This document shows positions 9,360-18,645 of a stretch of 64,000 nucleotides of DNA, piece by piece. Position 1 is the stretch's first letter. Each line of letters begins with the position of its first letter. The DNA is from Sulfuritalea sp. (GTDB lineage: Bacteria > Pseudomonadota > Gammaproteobacteria > Burkholderiales > Rhodocyclaceae), in the NCBI GenBank assembly GCA_016716965.1, contig JADJUP010000026.1, forward strand, positions 116,615-180,614. The letters run 5' to 3'. The position numbers were made by a program, and so were the translations under genes. A model generated the notes under the pieces. That model was not told the DNA's origin and made no database searches. It saw nothing but the letters and a program-made list of their open reading frames with translations.

Positions 9360-10185
9360 ATGAAGCAACTCTGGCTCACCGCCAAACTCGACATCGTCGA
9401 ATCCCTGCGCGCGCTGGTTCCAGGTCTACAGCCTGGTCTTCGGCGGCATCGTCGCGCTGCTCTTCCTCTTCGGCCTGACCGAATCGCGCGTGCTCGGCTT
9501 CATCGGGCTCTCGCGCCTGCTGGTCACCTACATCCAGCTGACCATGGCCATCCTGCCGATCTTCGTCCTGATCACCACCGTGCGCTCGGTGGCCGGCGAC
9601 CGCGAGGCCGGCGTCTACGAATACCTGCTGTCGCTGCCGGTGTCGCTGGCGGCCTGGTTCTGGGGCAAGATCCTCGGCCGCTACATCGTCATCTTCCTGC
9701 CGGTGTTCGCCGCCATGCTGCTGGCCGTGGTCATCGCGCTGCTGCGCGGCATCGAGGTGCCCTGGGGCATGTTCGGCTACTACACGGTGCTGCTCGCCGT
9801 GATGGCCGCCTGCTTCCTCGGCATCGGCATGCTGATTTCGGCGCTGGCGCGCAGCACCGACATGGCGCAGGGCGCGGCCTTCGTGGTCTGGCTGACGCTG
9901 CTCCTGTTCCTCGACCTGATCCTGCTCGGGGTCATGATCCAGGGCAAGGTTTCACCTGAGATCGCCGTGACCATGGCACTGGCCAATCCGCTGCAAGTCT
10001 TCCGCACCGCCGCGCTGGCGCTGTTCGACCCGCAACTGATCGTGCTCGGGCCGTCGGCCTACGTCATCCTCGACCTGTTCGGCGCCTTCGGCTACAAAGT
10101 CTTCGCGCTGGTGTATCCGACCGTGGTCGGCGTCGCGGCGGCGACGCTGGGTTACCAGATCTTCAAGCGGGGTGACCTGCCTTGA
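9360..10185 (+). CDS. nosY: NosY ABC-transporter permease (frameshifted)
   Basis: Membrane subunit of the NosFY complex that works with NosD in CuZ maturation; about six helices, with the conserved VAGDREAGVYEYLLSLPV segment. It starts at ATG 9360 (KQLWLTAKLDIVESLRA); the frame then breaks at about 9412 in an alternating GC stretch where two bases appear to be missing (expected ARWFQVY), and continues to 10185. The stop overlaps the next start. Confidence 0.85.
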
Positions 10186-10694
10186 TCGATCCGGTCAGGA
10201 AGTTGGCGCTGGTCATACGGCGATTCTTCGTGCTCGCGCTCCTTTTCGCGGGCACGGCGCATGCCGCCGGCAGCGACGCCCTGTTCGCCGGGAAGCTCGT
10301 CAGCAGCGAGGACAAGCCGGTCGCGCTAGAAGCCTTTCGCGGCAAGCCGCTGATCGTGAATTTCTGGGCGCGCTGGTGCGCACCCTGCCGCGTCGAGATT
10401 CCGGAACTGATCAAAACCCAGGAAAAGTTCGCCAAGCGCGGCCTGACCGTGATCGGCATCGGCCTCGAAGACAAGGCAGAATCGGTGCGCGACTTCATGA
10501 AGGCCTACGAGATGAGCTACACGGTATTGCTGGCCAAGACCGGCGGCATCGAGCTGATGCAGGCGCTGGGCAACACGCGCGCCGGCCTGCCCTTCACCGT
10601 GGCGATCGGACCGAAAGGCAATATCGTCGCCAGCAAGCTGGGCGCCATGAACCGCGCCGAACTCGACGCCGCCGCCGAGGCGGCACTGAAGTAG
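10182..10694 (+). CDS. TlpA-like periplasmic thioredoxin
   Basis: Secreted thioredoxin-fold protein of 170 residues with a signal peptide and a WCAPC active site, plus the GLPFTV cis-Pro loop. Likely reduces Cys pairs of copper proteins or chaperones (NosL, SCO) or apocytochromes. The start is TTG 10182, overlapping the nosY stop, so it belongs to the nos transcript. The specific substrate is not visible. Confidence 0.85.
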   Translation: MIDPVRKLALVIRRFFVLALLFAGTAHAAGSDALFAGKLVSSEDKPVALEAFRGKPLIVNFWARWCAPCRVEIPELIKTQEKFAKRGLTVIGIGLEDKAESVRDFMKAYEMSYTVLLAKTGGIELMQALGNTRAGLPFTVAIGPKGNIVASKLGAMNRAELDAAAEAALK

Positions 10695-10707
10695 ACAAGG
10701 ACGACAA

Positions 10708-11661
10708 ATGCCGAAGCCGCTGGAACCGACACTCGACGCATTGCACAACCCGCTGCTGCGCTATTTCGCGGCTACGCGGCCGGCCTTCCTCTCCGTTACT
10801 TTCGTCGGCTGCCTGCTCGGACTGGCCACCGCTGCATATTCCGGCATCGCACTGGGCCCGGCGCTGGCCACGGCAACGCTGTTCTTCGCCCTGGTCGCCC
10901 ACGCTGGCGCCAACGTGATCAACGATTACTACGACGCCATTTCGGGCTGCGACGCGGCCAACACCGAGCGCCAGTTCCCTTTCACCGGCGGCAGCCGCTT
11001 CATCCAGAACGGCGTGCTGTCCCTGCGCGCCACCGGCATGTTCGGCTACGCGCTGCTGGCGGCCGTGGTGCCGGCCGGCCTGTGGCTGACGGCGGTGAGC
11101 GATCCCGGCCTGATCCTGATCGGGCTCGCCGGCCTCGTCGTCGGCTGGGCCTATTCGGCGCCGCCGCTCAAGCTGCAAAGCCGTGGCCTGGGCGAGTTCG
11201 CCATCACCGCGGGCTGGCTGCTGGTGGTGGTCGGCAGCGATTTCGTGCAGCGGCGGGGCTTCGACTTTTTCCCGGTGGCCGCCGGCCTCGGCTTCGCCCT
11301 GCTGGTGGCCAACGTGCTCTACATCAACCAGTTCCCCGACGTGAAGGCCGATGCCGGCGCCGGCAAGAACACCATGGTGGTGCGCCTCGGCGTTGAACGG
11401 GCGCGCTGGGGTTACGCGCTGATCACGCTGCTGGCCTATGGCTGGCCGCTGCTGATGATTGCCCTCGGTCGCCTGCCCGCGCTGGCCCTGGTCGCGCTGC
11501 TTCCGGTCGGCGCCAGCATCGCCGCCGCACGCGTGCTGTGGGCCAATGCCGCGCGTCCGGAACAACTGGCGCCGGCGCTGAAGCTGACCATCCTCTCCGC
11601 CAGCGCCCACGGCCTGTTGCTGGCCGTGGTCCTGGTCCTGCCATGGGGCCACCCGATCTGA
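10708..11661 (+). CDS. UbiA-family prenyltransferase (MenA-like)
   Basis: Membrane prenyltransferase of 317 residues and about eight or nine helices. The two Asp-rich motifs are NDYYD near residue 72 and FPDVKAD near 209, as in MenA/UbiA enzymes; GxNxxNDYYD is closest to MenA (1,4-dihydroxy-2-naphthoate prenyltransferase). No other menaquinone genes are nearby. It could make or modify a quinone used by NosGH, but substrate cannot be told from sequence. It overlaps the second nosD by 19 bases. Confidence 0.8.
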   Translation: MPKPLEPTLDALHNPLLRYFAATRPAFLSVTFVGCLLGLATAAYSGIALGPALATATLFFALVAHAGANVINDYYDAISGCDAANTERQFPFTGGSRFIQNGVLSLRATGMFGYALLAAVVPAGLWLTAVSDPGLILIGLAGLVVGWAYSAPPLKLQSRGLGEFAITAGWLLVVVGSDFVQRRGFDFFPVAAGLGFALLVANVLYINQFPDVKADAGAGKNTMVVRLGVERARWGYALITLLAYGWPLLMIALGRLPALALVALLPVGASIAAARVLWANAARPEQLAPALKLTILSASAHGLLLAVVLVLPWGHPI

Positions 11662-12854
11662 GGCTGCTGCCAGCGTTGCTGTTCGCGCTGGTGGTTCCGG
11701 CGGCGTCGGCGGCATCCCTGCAGGATCTGATAGACGCTACGCCATCGGGGGGCACGCTCAGGCTTGCCCCCGGTTCCTACGTCGCGCCGGTCACGATCAA
11801 AAGGCCGATGACGCTCGATGGTGGCGGCAGGGCCAGCATCGTCGGCTCCGGCCGCGGCACGGTGCTTTCGGTGGCGGCCAACGGCGTCACGCTGCGCGGC
11901 CTGCACCTGCGCGGCAGCGGCGAGTCGCACGACGGGGTCGATGCCGGCATCCTGCTCGAAGGCGACGACCATCGCGTCGAGGACAACGTGATCGATGACG
12001 TGCTGTTCGGCATCCACCTGAAGCGCGTCAACCGCTCGCGCGTGGCCCGCAACCGCGTCACCGGCAAGCCGCTGGACCTCGGCATGCGCGGCGACGCGAT
12101 CCGGCTCTGGTACAGCCAGCACAACGTCATCGAGGCCAACCGCTTCCGGCGCGGGCGCGACCTCACCTTCGCCAACTCGGCCGACAACCGCATCGTCGGC
12201 AACCATTTTGTCGACGGCCGCTACGGCATGCACGTGGTCTTCTCGCCGCGCCTTCTGATCGAGGACAACCGGCTTTCGGATACCGGCACCGGCATCATCG
12301 TGCTGTATTCGCCCGACCTGGTCCTGCGCGGCAACCACGTCGCCCATGCGCTGACCGGCGGCGGTGGCGGCATCGTGTTCAAGGAAAGCCACGACGCCCT
12401 GGTCGAGGGCAACGAGGTGCTGCATTGCTCGGTCGGTCTGCGCGTCGACGCGCCGCCGGATTCGGTGGGCAAGCTCACGGTGAGGAACAACCGCTTCGCC
12501 CACAACATCATCGGCCTGTTCTTTTACGGCGAGGAGGGCGGCCATGCCTTCTTCGACAACCGCTTCGAGAACAACCTCACCACGGTCGGCATCAGCGCGC
12601 CGGGCGCCGGCAGCGCCAACGTCTGGCGCGGCAATCACTGGGACGACTACCAGGGCTTCGACCGCAACCACGATGGCATCGGCGACACGCCGCACGAGGT
12701 TTACCTGTTCGCCGACCGCATCTGGATGGAAACCCCGCTGGCGACATTCTTCCGCAACTCGCCGGTGCTGGAGACCCTGGATTTCCTCGAACGCCTTGCC
12801 CCCTTTTCCTCGCCGCATCTGGTGCTGCGCGACCCTGCGCCCCGAATGCCCTGA
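11643..12854 (+). CDS. Second NosD-like beta-helix protein
   Basis: A 403-residue paralogue of NosD with an intact frame: signal peptide (cleavage near ASA-AS), CASH beta-helix repeats, the RGNHWDDYQGFDRNHDG motif and the shared end LDFLERLAPFSSP. Two NosD copies in one cluster are unusual; this one may serve a second copper enzyme or be a diverged duplicate. ATG 11643 lies inside the prenyltransferase gene. Confidence 0.85.
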   Translation: MGPPDLRLLPALLFALVVPAASAASLQDLIDATPSGGTLRLAPGSYVAPVTIKRPMTLDGGGRASIVGSGRGTVLSVAANGVTLRGLHLRGSGESHDGVDAGILLEGDDHRVEDNVIDDVLFGIHLKRVNRSRVARNRVTGKPLDLGMRGDAIRLWYSQHNVIEANRFRRGRDLTFANSADNRIVGNHFVDGRYGMHVVFSPRLLIEDNRLSDTGTGIIVLYSPDLVLRGNHVAHALTGGGGGIVFKESHDALVEGNEVLHCSVGLRVDAPPDSVGKLTVRNNRFAHNIIGLFFYGEEGGHAFFDNRFENNLTTVGISAPGAGSANVWRGNHWDDYQGFDRNHDGIGDTPHEVYLFADRIWMETPLATFFRNSPVLETLDFLERLAPFSSPHLVLRDPAPRMP

Positions 12855-12888
12855 GCCTACAATCGACCCAACCCACAAGGACCATCCG

Positions 12889-13236
12889 ATGAGATACATC
12901 CCACTTGGCTTCTCGCTTCTCTTCGCCGTACTGTCAGCGCCGACTCTTGCCGCCGATGCCGAAGCCGGCTTGCTTGCGGTCAAGAGCCTCGGCGGCGTCA
13001 ACGGCCAGGCCCTGGCCTGCGCCGAAACGAAAGTCGCGGCGCGCGCCAGGGAGTTGATGCTGGCCCATGCGCCCAAGACCCAGCGTTTCGGCGCCGCCTA
13101 CGAAGAGGCGACGCAGGAGGCCTACACCGCGCAGACCCGCTCCGGCCAGGCTTGCGCCAGCGCCACGGAACTCACCGCGCGGCTCAACGCGCTGGCGCTG
13201 CGCCTCTCGGATGCATTGCCCGTGGCGGCGAAGTGA
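12889..13236 (+). CDS. Small secreted protein, unknown function
   Basis: 115 residues, clear signal peptide with cleavage near LAA-DAEAG; the mature part is Ala-rich and helical with two Cys (LACAETK, GQACAS) but no CxxCH. The end of the signal peptide (AVLSAPTL) is encoded by a copy of the dispersed element. It lies between nosD2 and an SCO gene in a tight operon, so a role in copper or haem-copper protein assembly is possible. Confidence 0.7.
   Translation: MRYIPLGFSLLFAVLSAPTLAADAEAGLLAVKSLGGVNGQALACAETKVAARARELMLAHAPKTQRFGAAYEEATQEAYTAQTRSGQACASATELTARLNALALRLSDALPVAAK
12925..12948 (+). repeat. Dispersed 24-nt element, copy 2
   Basis: GCCGT-N4-TCAGCGCCGACT inside the signal-peptide codons, read as A-V-L-S-A-P-T-L. 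Confidence 0.5.
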
Positions 13237-13237
13237 C

Positions 13238-13849
13238 ATGAGTCCGCGGCGGCCGGTTGCGCTGTTCGTCGCCACGCTGCTGCTTGCCGCGCTGCCCGCG
13301 CTGGCACAGCCGGCAGGGGCGCAGCATGTGCCGGCGCCGCAGGACGCGGCACCGTTGATGCCGCGCTACCTGCTGATGGACGTGCAGGGCAGGGCGGTGA
13401 CGCAGGAGGATTTTCGCGGCCGCTTCCAGCTCGTCAGCTTCGGCTTCATTTCCTGCCCCGATGTCTGCCCGACCACGCTGCTGGAAGTGAAGCAGATCCT
13501 CGAAGCCCTCGGCGACCGGGCGTCGCGCCTGCAGCCCGTCTTCATCACGGTCGATCCGGCGCGCGACACGCGCGAGGTGCTGCGCGAATACACGGCCGCC
13601 TTCGACACCCGCATCCTCGGCCTCACCGGTTCGGCCGAACTGGTGCGCCGTGCTGCCGATAGCTTCCGCGTCCAGTACGAAATCGTGCGCGAGCCAGGCG
13701 CCGCGCCCGACAACTACACCATGAACCACACCGCCGGCATGGTGCTGCTCGACACCCGCGGCCGCTTCCTGGCGCGCTTTCCCTACGGCATGGCGGTGCG
13801 CGACATCAGCGAGCGCATCCGCGCGGTGATGGCGGGCGAAGGCCGCTGA
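13238..13849 (+). CDS. SCO/SenC copper chaperone (first of four)
   Basis: Secreted thioredoxin-fold SCO protein of 203 residues with CPDVCP and the distal His (MNHTAGM), which together bind copper for CuA sites. Signal peptide cleaved near LAQ-PA. In this operon it may metallate the CuA site of NosZ. ATG 13238 lies 1 base after the previous stop. Confidence 0.9.
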   Translation: MSPRRPVALFVATLLLAALPALAQPAGAQHVPAPQDAAPLMPRYLLMDVQGRAVTQEDFRGRFQLVSFGFISCPDVCPTTLLEVKQILEALGDRASRLQPVFITVDPARDTREVLREYTAAFDTRILGLTGSAELVRRAADSFRVQYEIVREPGAAPDNYTMNHTAGMVLLDTRGRFLARFPYGMAVRDISERIRAVMAGEGR

Positions 13850-13857
13850 CGCCGGCC

Positions 13858-15138
13858 ATGGCCACCCGTCGCGATTTCCTTGCCGGCGGGTTGGCGCTGG
13901 CGGCCGGCCATGCCTGCGGCCAGTCGCTGGCGGGTGCTGCGCAGCGCGTGCTCATCGTCGGCGGCGGCTGGGGCGGCCTCACCGCCGCGCGTCGCCTGCG
14001 CCTGGTGGCACCCGAACTCGAGGTCACGCTGATCGAGCGCGAAGCCGCCTTTCGTTCGCTGCCGCTGTCCAACGCCTGGCTGGTCGGGCGCACGCCGGAG
14101 CCGCTGCCGCGTCAGGATTACGCCGTCGCCGCGAGTCGCTTCGGTTACCGCTACCTGCAGGCCGAAGTCAGCGCCATCGATCGCGAACGGCGCAGGCTGC
14201 AGGCCGGTCCCGACTCGCTGGCTTACGACTGGCTGATCCTCGCCGCCGGCATCCGTTACGACTACGCGCCCTGGCTGGGGGACGACGCGCGCGCCATCGA
14301 GGCCGTGCGCCGGCTCTACCCGGCGGGCTATGTCGCCGGCGAACTCGATGCGCTGCAGCGCAAGCTGGCGGACTTCAAGGGCGGCGTCCTGCTGATGACC
14401 GTGCCGCCCGGCCCCGCGCGCTGCCCGCCGGCGCCATATGAACGCGCCGTGATGATCGCCTGGTGGCTGAAGACGCGGCGCATCCCGGGCCGCCTCGTGC
14501 TGGTCGATGCCGGCGGCGGCATGCAGCGCTTCAACCGCGTCTTTGCCGAACGCTACCCGGACCAGGTGCAGCACCTCACCCATGCCACGGTGAAATCCCT
14601 CGATCCCTTCGCGCGGACCCTCGCCACCGAGTTCGACGACATCCGCTTCGACGACGCGATCATCATTCCGCCGCAGGGTGCGGCCGACATCGTGCGCCAG
14701 GCCGGCCTGCTCGAAGCCGATGCCGCCGGCAGACCCGCCGCCTGGGCCGCCTTCGATCCGCTGCACCTGCACGCGGTCGGCGACGAGCGCGTGTTCCTCG
14801 TCGGCGACCTGCTCGGCCGCGCGTCGCTGCTGTTCGGCGCCTATCCCAAGAGTGCGCACATGGCCGCGCGGCTGGGCCGCATCGCCGCCGACCAAATCAT
14901 CGCGCGCTCACGCGGATTGGCGCCGGTGCAGGCGCTGCCCGAGAGCGTCTGTCACGTCTACACCGACGTTGATCCGCTGGAGGCGATGCGCATCGATGCG
15001 CAGTACCGCGTGCGCGGCGACGGCCTCATCACGCAGGCCGTGCGCCAGCACGAAGACCCTCAGCCGCGTGGCGAGGACCAGGCGTGGTTGCGCGGCATGA
15101 CGCAGGAGATTCTTGGCGCGGGTACGGCGGGGGGCTGA
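13858..15138 (+). CDS. FccB/SoxF-like FAD-dependent oxidoreductase
   Basis: 426 residues with a twin-Arg export signal (TRRDFLAGG), Rossmann motif VGGGWGG, ATG-like LILAAGI and a C-terminal VGD motif. This matches the flavoprotein subunit of flavocytochrome c sulfide dehydrogenase. No FccA cytochrome lies beside it, so the partner may be elsewhere or the substrate differs. It ends the first plus-strand block. Confidence 0.8.
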   Translation: MATRRDFLAGGLALAAGHACGQSLAGAAQRVLIVGGGWGGLTAARRLRLVAPELEVTLIEREAAFRSLPLSNAWLVGRTPEPLPRQDYAVAASRFGYRYLQAEVSAIDRERRRLQAGPDSLAYDWLILAAGIRYDYAPWLGDDARAIEAVRRLYPAGYVAGELDALQRKLADFKGGVLLMTVPPGPARCPPAPYERAVMIAWWLKTRRIPGRLVLVDAGGGMQRFNRVFAERYPDQVQHLTHATVKSLDPFARTLATEFDDIRFDDAIIIPPQGAADIVRQAGLLEADAAGRPAAWAAFDPLHLHAVGDERVFLVGDLLGRASLLFGAYPKSAHMAARLGRIAADQIIARSRGLAPVQALPESVCHVYTDVDPLEAMRIDAQYRVRGDGLITQAVRQHEDPQPRGEDQAWLRGMTQEILGAGTAGG

Positions 15139-15228
15139 GCTTTCGTGCCGCAATGGTTGCCGCACGGGGGCGGGATGAATTTTCGTCAATGCCGGAGTGC
15201 GCCCAAGGCAGCCTTTCACGTCGTCCTG

Positions 15229-15252
15229 AAAGTCGGCGCTGGCGGGACGGCG
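15229..15252 (-). repeat. Dispersed 24-nt element, copy 3 (intergenic)
   Basis: Minus-strand copy GCCGT-CCCG-CCAGCGCCGACTTT between the convergent flavoprotein and YcaO genes. Nothing else is visible in this 130-base gap. Confidence 0.7.
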
Positions 15253-15268
15253 CTTCACCGGCCCGGGA

Positions 15269-17500
15269 TCAAGGCGCCACAATGGTCCGCGCCGCGTGCA
15301 GCTTCCTGTAGCTGTCGATCAGGCGCTGGTGCCGGTCGAGCCCTTCCAGTTTCAGGCTCGTCGGCGTCAGGCCGAAGAAGCGCACGCTGCCGTCCACCGA
15401 CCCCAGCACCGCATCCATCCGTGCGTCGCCAAACATGCGGCGGAAATTGACCACGTAATCGTCCAGTTCCAGCTCGTCGTCCAGCATCACCTCCAGCACC
15501 GCGTTCAGGGCCTGATAGAACAATCCGCGCTCGACCGTGTTCTCGTTGTATTGCAGGAAGCTTCCGACCAGTTCGTGGGCCGCTTCAAGCCGCTGCAAGG
15601 CGAGATTGATCAGCAGCTTCAATTCCAGAATCGTCAGTTGGCCCCAGGCCGTGTTCTCGTCAAATTCGATGCCGATCAGCGTGATGATGTCGGTGTAATC
15701 ATCCAGCTCACTGTCCTCCAGGCGCTTGAGCAGTGCCTTCAGCCTGGCATCAGTCAGTCGGTGCAGGTTAAGAATGTCGGCGCGGAACGCCAGCGCCTTG
15801 TTGGTGTTATCCCAGATCAGGTCCTCGACCGGATATATCTCCGAGTAACCCGGCACCAGGATGCGGCAGGCCACCGCGTTGCAACCGCCGCCGAGCTGGT
15901 CATGAACCGCCATGTAGGCTTCCTTGCCCAGGCCTTCGAGAATGCCGAACAGCGTCGCGGCTTCGTCGGCATTGGAGCTCATTTTGGTGTCGTGGCCGTG
16001 GCCGGAAAAGTCCCACTCGACAAAATCGAAATCCGCCCTGGCGCTGAAAAAGCGCCACGACACCACGCCGCTGGAGTCGATGAAGTGTTCGACAAAGTTG
16101 TTCGGCTCCGTCACCGCGTTGCTTTCAAAGGTGGGCCGGGGCAAGTCGTTCAGGCCTTCGAAGCTGCGCCCCTGCAGCAATTCGGTCAGACTGCGTTCCA
16201 GCGCCACCTCCAGGCTGGGGTGCGCCCCGAACGAGGCAAACACACCGCCGGTACGCGGGTTCATCAAGGTGACGCACATCACCGGAAATTTCCCGCCCAG
16301 CGACGCATCCTTCACCAGCACCGGAAAGCCCTGCTTTTCCAGTTCCTCGATGCCGGCCAGGATGCCCGGATATTTCGCCAGCACCTCCTGCGGCACATCC
16401 GGCAGGGCGAGTTCTCCTTCCAGGATTTCGCGTTTGACCGCCCGCTCGAAAATTTCCGACAGGCATTGCACCTGCGCTTCAGCCAGCGTATTCCCGGCAC
16501 TCATGCCATTGCTGAGGTACAGGTTGTCGATCAGGTTGGCCGGGAAATACACCACCTCGCCGTCGGACTGGCGCACATAGGGCAGCGAGCAAATGCCGCG
16601 CTTCATGTTGCCGGAGTTGGTGTCGACCAGATGCGAGGCGCGCAACTCGCCATCGGGGTCGTAAATTTGCAGGCAGTATTCATCGAGTAGTCCATCCGGC
16701 AGCGCATCCTTGCGGCCCGGCTTGAACCAGCGCTCATTCGGGTAATGCACGAAGGCCGCATCGGCAATGTCTTCGCCCCAGAACTGGTCGTTGTAGAAAT
16801 GATTGCAGTTCATCCGCTCGATGAATTCGCCCAGGGCCGACGCCAGCGCAGCTTCCTTGGTCGCGCCCTTGCCATTGGTAAAACACATCGGCGAGTGCGC
16901 ATCGCGGATATGCAGCGACCACACATTGGGCACCAGATTGCGCCACGAAGCGATTTCGATCTTCATGCCCAGGTTCGCCAACACTCCCGACATATTGGCG
17001 ATGGTTTGCTCCAGCGGCAGATCCTTGCCGGCGATACAGGTGCCCGCTTCCGAATCCGCACTCGTACCCCGACCCAGCGTCAGCAAGGCCTGAGCATCGG
17101 CATCAAGACTTTCCACTTCCTCAATCACAAACTCCGGCCCGGTTTGCACCACCTTCTTTACCGTGCAGCGCTCGATGGAGCGCAAGATGCCCTGGCGGTC
17201 CTTGGCGGAAATATCCGCCGGCAGTTCGACCTGGATCTTGAAAATCTGCCGGTAGCGATTTTCCGGATCGACAATGTTGTTCTGCGACAGGCGGATGTTG
17301 TCGGTGGGGATGTTGCGGGTTTCGCAGTACAACTTCACGAAGTAAGCCGCACACAAGGCCGATGAAGCCAGAAAGTAATCGAACGGCCCCGGCGCCGAGC
17401 CATCGCCCTTGTAGCGGATGGGCTGATCGGCCACCACCGTGAAGTCATCGAACTTGGCTTCAAGACGAAGCTTGTCGAGAAAGTTGACCTTGATTTCCAT
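15269..17500 (-). CDS. ycaO: OsmC-YcaO fusion protein
   Basis: 743 residues. Residues 1-130 resemble OsmC (peroxiredoxin-like fold, SSALCAAYFV), followed by a YcaO domain (about 190-560) with ATP-binding features such as EFIERM and EIFERAVKREI, and a C-terminal helical part. This OsmC-YcaO form is the E. coli YcaO type, linked to RimO-dependent beta-methylthiolation of ribosomal protein S12. Likely housekeeping and unrelated to denitrification. Confidence 0.9.
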   Translation of the reverse strand: MEIKVNFLDKLRLEAKFDDFTVVADQPIRYKGDGSAPGPFDYFLASSALCAAYFVKLYCETRNIPTDNIRLSQNNIVDPENRYRQIFKIQVELPADISAKDRQGILRSIERCTVKKVVQTGPEFVIEEVESLDADAQALLTLGRGTSADSEAGTCIAGKDLPLEQTIANMSGVLANLGMKIEIASWRNLVPNVWSLHIRDAHSPMCFTNGKGATKEAALASALGEFIERMNCNHFYNDQFWGEDIADAAFVHYPNERWFKPGRKDALPDGLLDEYCLQIYDPDGELRASHLVDTNSGNMKRGICSLPYVRQSDGEVVYFPANLIDNLYLSNGMSAGNTLAEAQVQCLSEIFERAVKREILEGELALPDVPQEVLAKYPGILAGIEELEKQGFPVLVKDASLGGKFPVMCVTLMNPRTGGVFASFGAHPSLEVALERSLTELLQGRSFEGLNDLPRPTFESNAVTEPNNFVEHFIDSSGVVSWRFFSARADFDFVEWDFSGHGHDTKMSSNADEAATLFGILEGLGKEAYMAVHDQLGGGCNAVACRILVPGYSEIYPVEDLIWDNTNKALAFRADILNLHRLTDARLKALLKRLEDSELDDYTDIITLIGIEFDENTAWGQLTILELKLLINLALQRLEAAHELVGSFLQYNENTVERGLFYQALNAVLEVMLDDELELDDYVVNFRRMFGDARMDAVLGSVDGSVRFFGLTPTSLKLEGLDRHQRLIDSYRKLHAARTIVAP

Positions 17501-17624
17501 GCGGGAATCCCAGCGTTCAAAACGAATTGGCCGCCATTATCGGAGTTTCCCCGCTGAAAAACCGTGCCACTCGGCACGTCGAGGGTCAGGCGTGCTGGCG
17601 CGGACGCGCAATAGATAAGCGGGT

Positions 17625-18154
17625 GTGCGTCAAGTGAGCACCGGGCAAGCCCTCGCTCCGCTGCAATCATTGATCGGCAGCCGCATCTTCGTGCTGCGCG
17701 AACAGCGCGTGATGCTCGACAGCGACCTCGCGGAACTCTACGGCGTGGAAACCCGCATCCTGGTACAGGCCGTCAAGCGCAACCTCGATCGCTTCCCCAG
17801 CGACTTCATGTTTCAGGCGGAAATTCAAGATGTTGCGGCTTTGAGATCACAAACGGCGACCTCAAACACCGGGCGCGAAGGTCGTCGCACTGCGCTCTAC
17901 GCCTTCACCGAGCAAGGCGTTGCCATGCTCTTGTCGGTGCTCAATAGCCCACGGGCTTGAACGAGATCGAAGAGAAGACCGAGGCGCCGGCGATGCGGCA
18001 CGATACCTTCGCGCATAACACCCGTGCGCAGTTGAAGCAAGTATTCGAGGCCATCTGCCAACTCATGATTTCGCTCGATCCGCCCAAGCGACTGATTGGA
18101 TTTGTGACGGAAGACAAGGCAAGCAAGATCAAAAGGGCCAAGGGCAAGCGATGA
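17625..18154 (+). pseudogene. Broken ORF6N-domain gene
   Basis: The first part (GTG 17625 to stop 17958) encodes an ORF6N (KilA-N-like) DNA-binding domain, LIGSRIFVLREQRVMLDSDL to LSVLNSPRA. After the stop, 17957-18154 encodes the C-terminal part (LKQVFEAICQLMISLDPPKR). The middle segment normally between them is missing, so a deletion of around 100 bases plus frame loss is likely. ORF6N genes are typical of phages and mobile DNA; this looks like a decaying remnant. Confidence 0.7.
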
Positions 18155-18167
18155 GTGCGGAAGCTTC

Positions 18168-18321
18168 GCCGTGTCACCAGCGCCGACTTCTACGAAGTCA
18201 ATTCGAGTACGACCCCTTTAGTTATTCTGTCCGGGCTTCCGAAAGGGCTGTGGCCAGTGGCTGGATCGGGGTCGAATTCGCGTCCAGCCTCGTGTGGAAA
18301 GTCGGCGCCGGCTGAACGGCA
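18168..18321. mobile_element. 154-bp MITE-like element bounded by inverted dispersed repeats
   Basis: A plus copy of the dispersed element (18168-18191) and a minus copy (18298-18321) face each other. Just inside lies a second inverted pair (AATTCGAG-TA-CGACCCC and GGGGTCGAATT). No ORF is inside. This is the only place where two copies form terminal inverted repeats, so it may be a complete non-autonomous element. Confidence 0.45.
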
Positions 18322-18645
18322 GTTGTTCGGCGGTGGCAAGGATGCTTGACCCGACCCAAGCCATGCAATTTGCCGGGGACGAGACTGAAGTTCGCGAAGG
18401 CGATAACATCGAGGGCGGGGTTTGCAGCCGGTGATCCCGATCGACTGCATGGTGTGTCGGAAGCGCAGGATGAATCGCTCGAATCCCGGACATGGTTTCC
18501 TCGGCTGGGAGGCGGTATCGGGGAACCACTCGCTGAATCCAAACGAAGAAGGGCGCGTTCGTTGCGGACTTGGGCGCGTTTAGGCTCGCTCCCTGCGGGG
18601 TCTGTGGTCGGCTTCTGCAATGTTGATTTCAAAAAAAGGTACTCG
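18322..18645. other. Non-coding stretch upstream of pit
   Basis: The frame of the permease stays open through this stretch but its codons match nothing recognisable. An A-rich run (18631-18637) precedes the permease ATG. No promoter or RNA is clear. Confidence 0.4.

Noticed and set aside
11436..13076. 546-codon minus-strand frame opposite the second nosD
   Set aside because: Mirror of nosD2 and its neighbours; no recognisable protein features or ribosome site.
18346..18645. Extension of the phosphate permease by 100 codons upstream
   Set aside because: The extra part is unlike PiT proteins; the normal PiT start fits ATG 18646.
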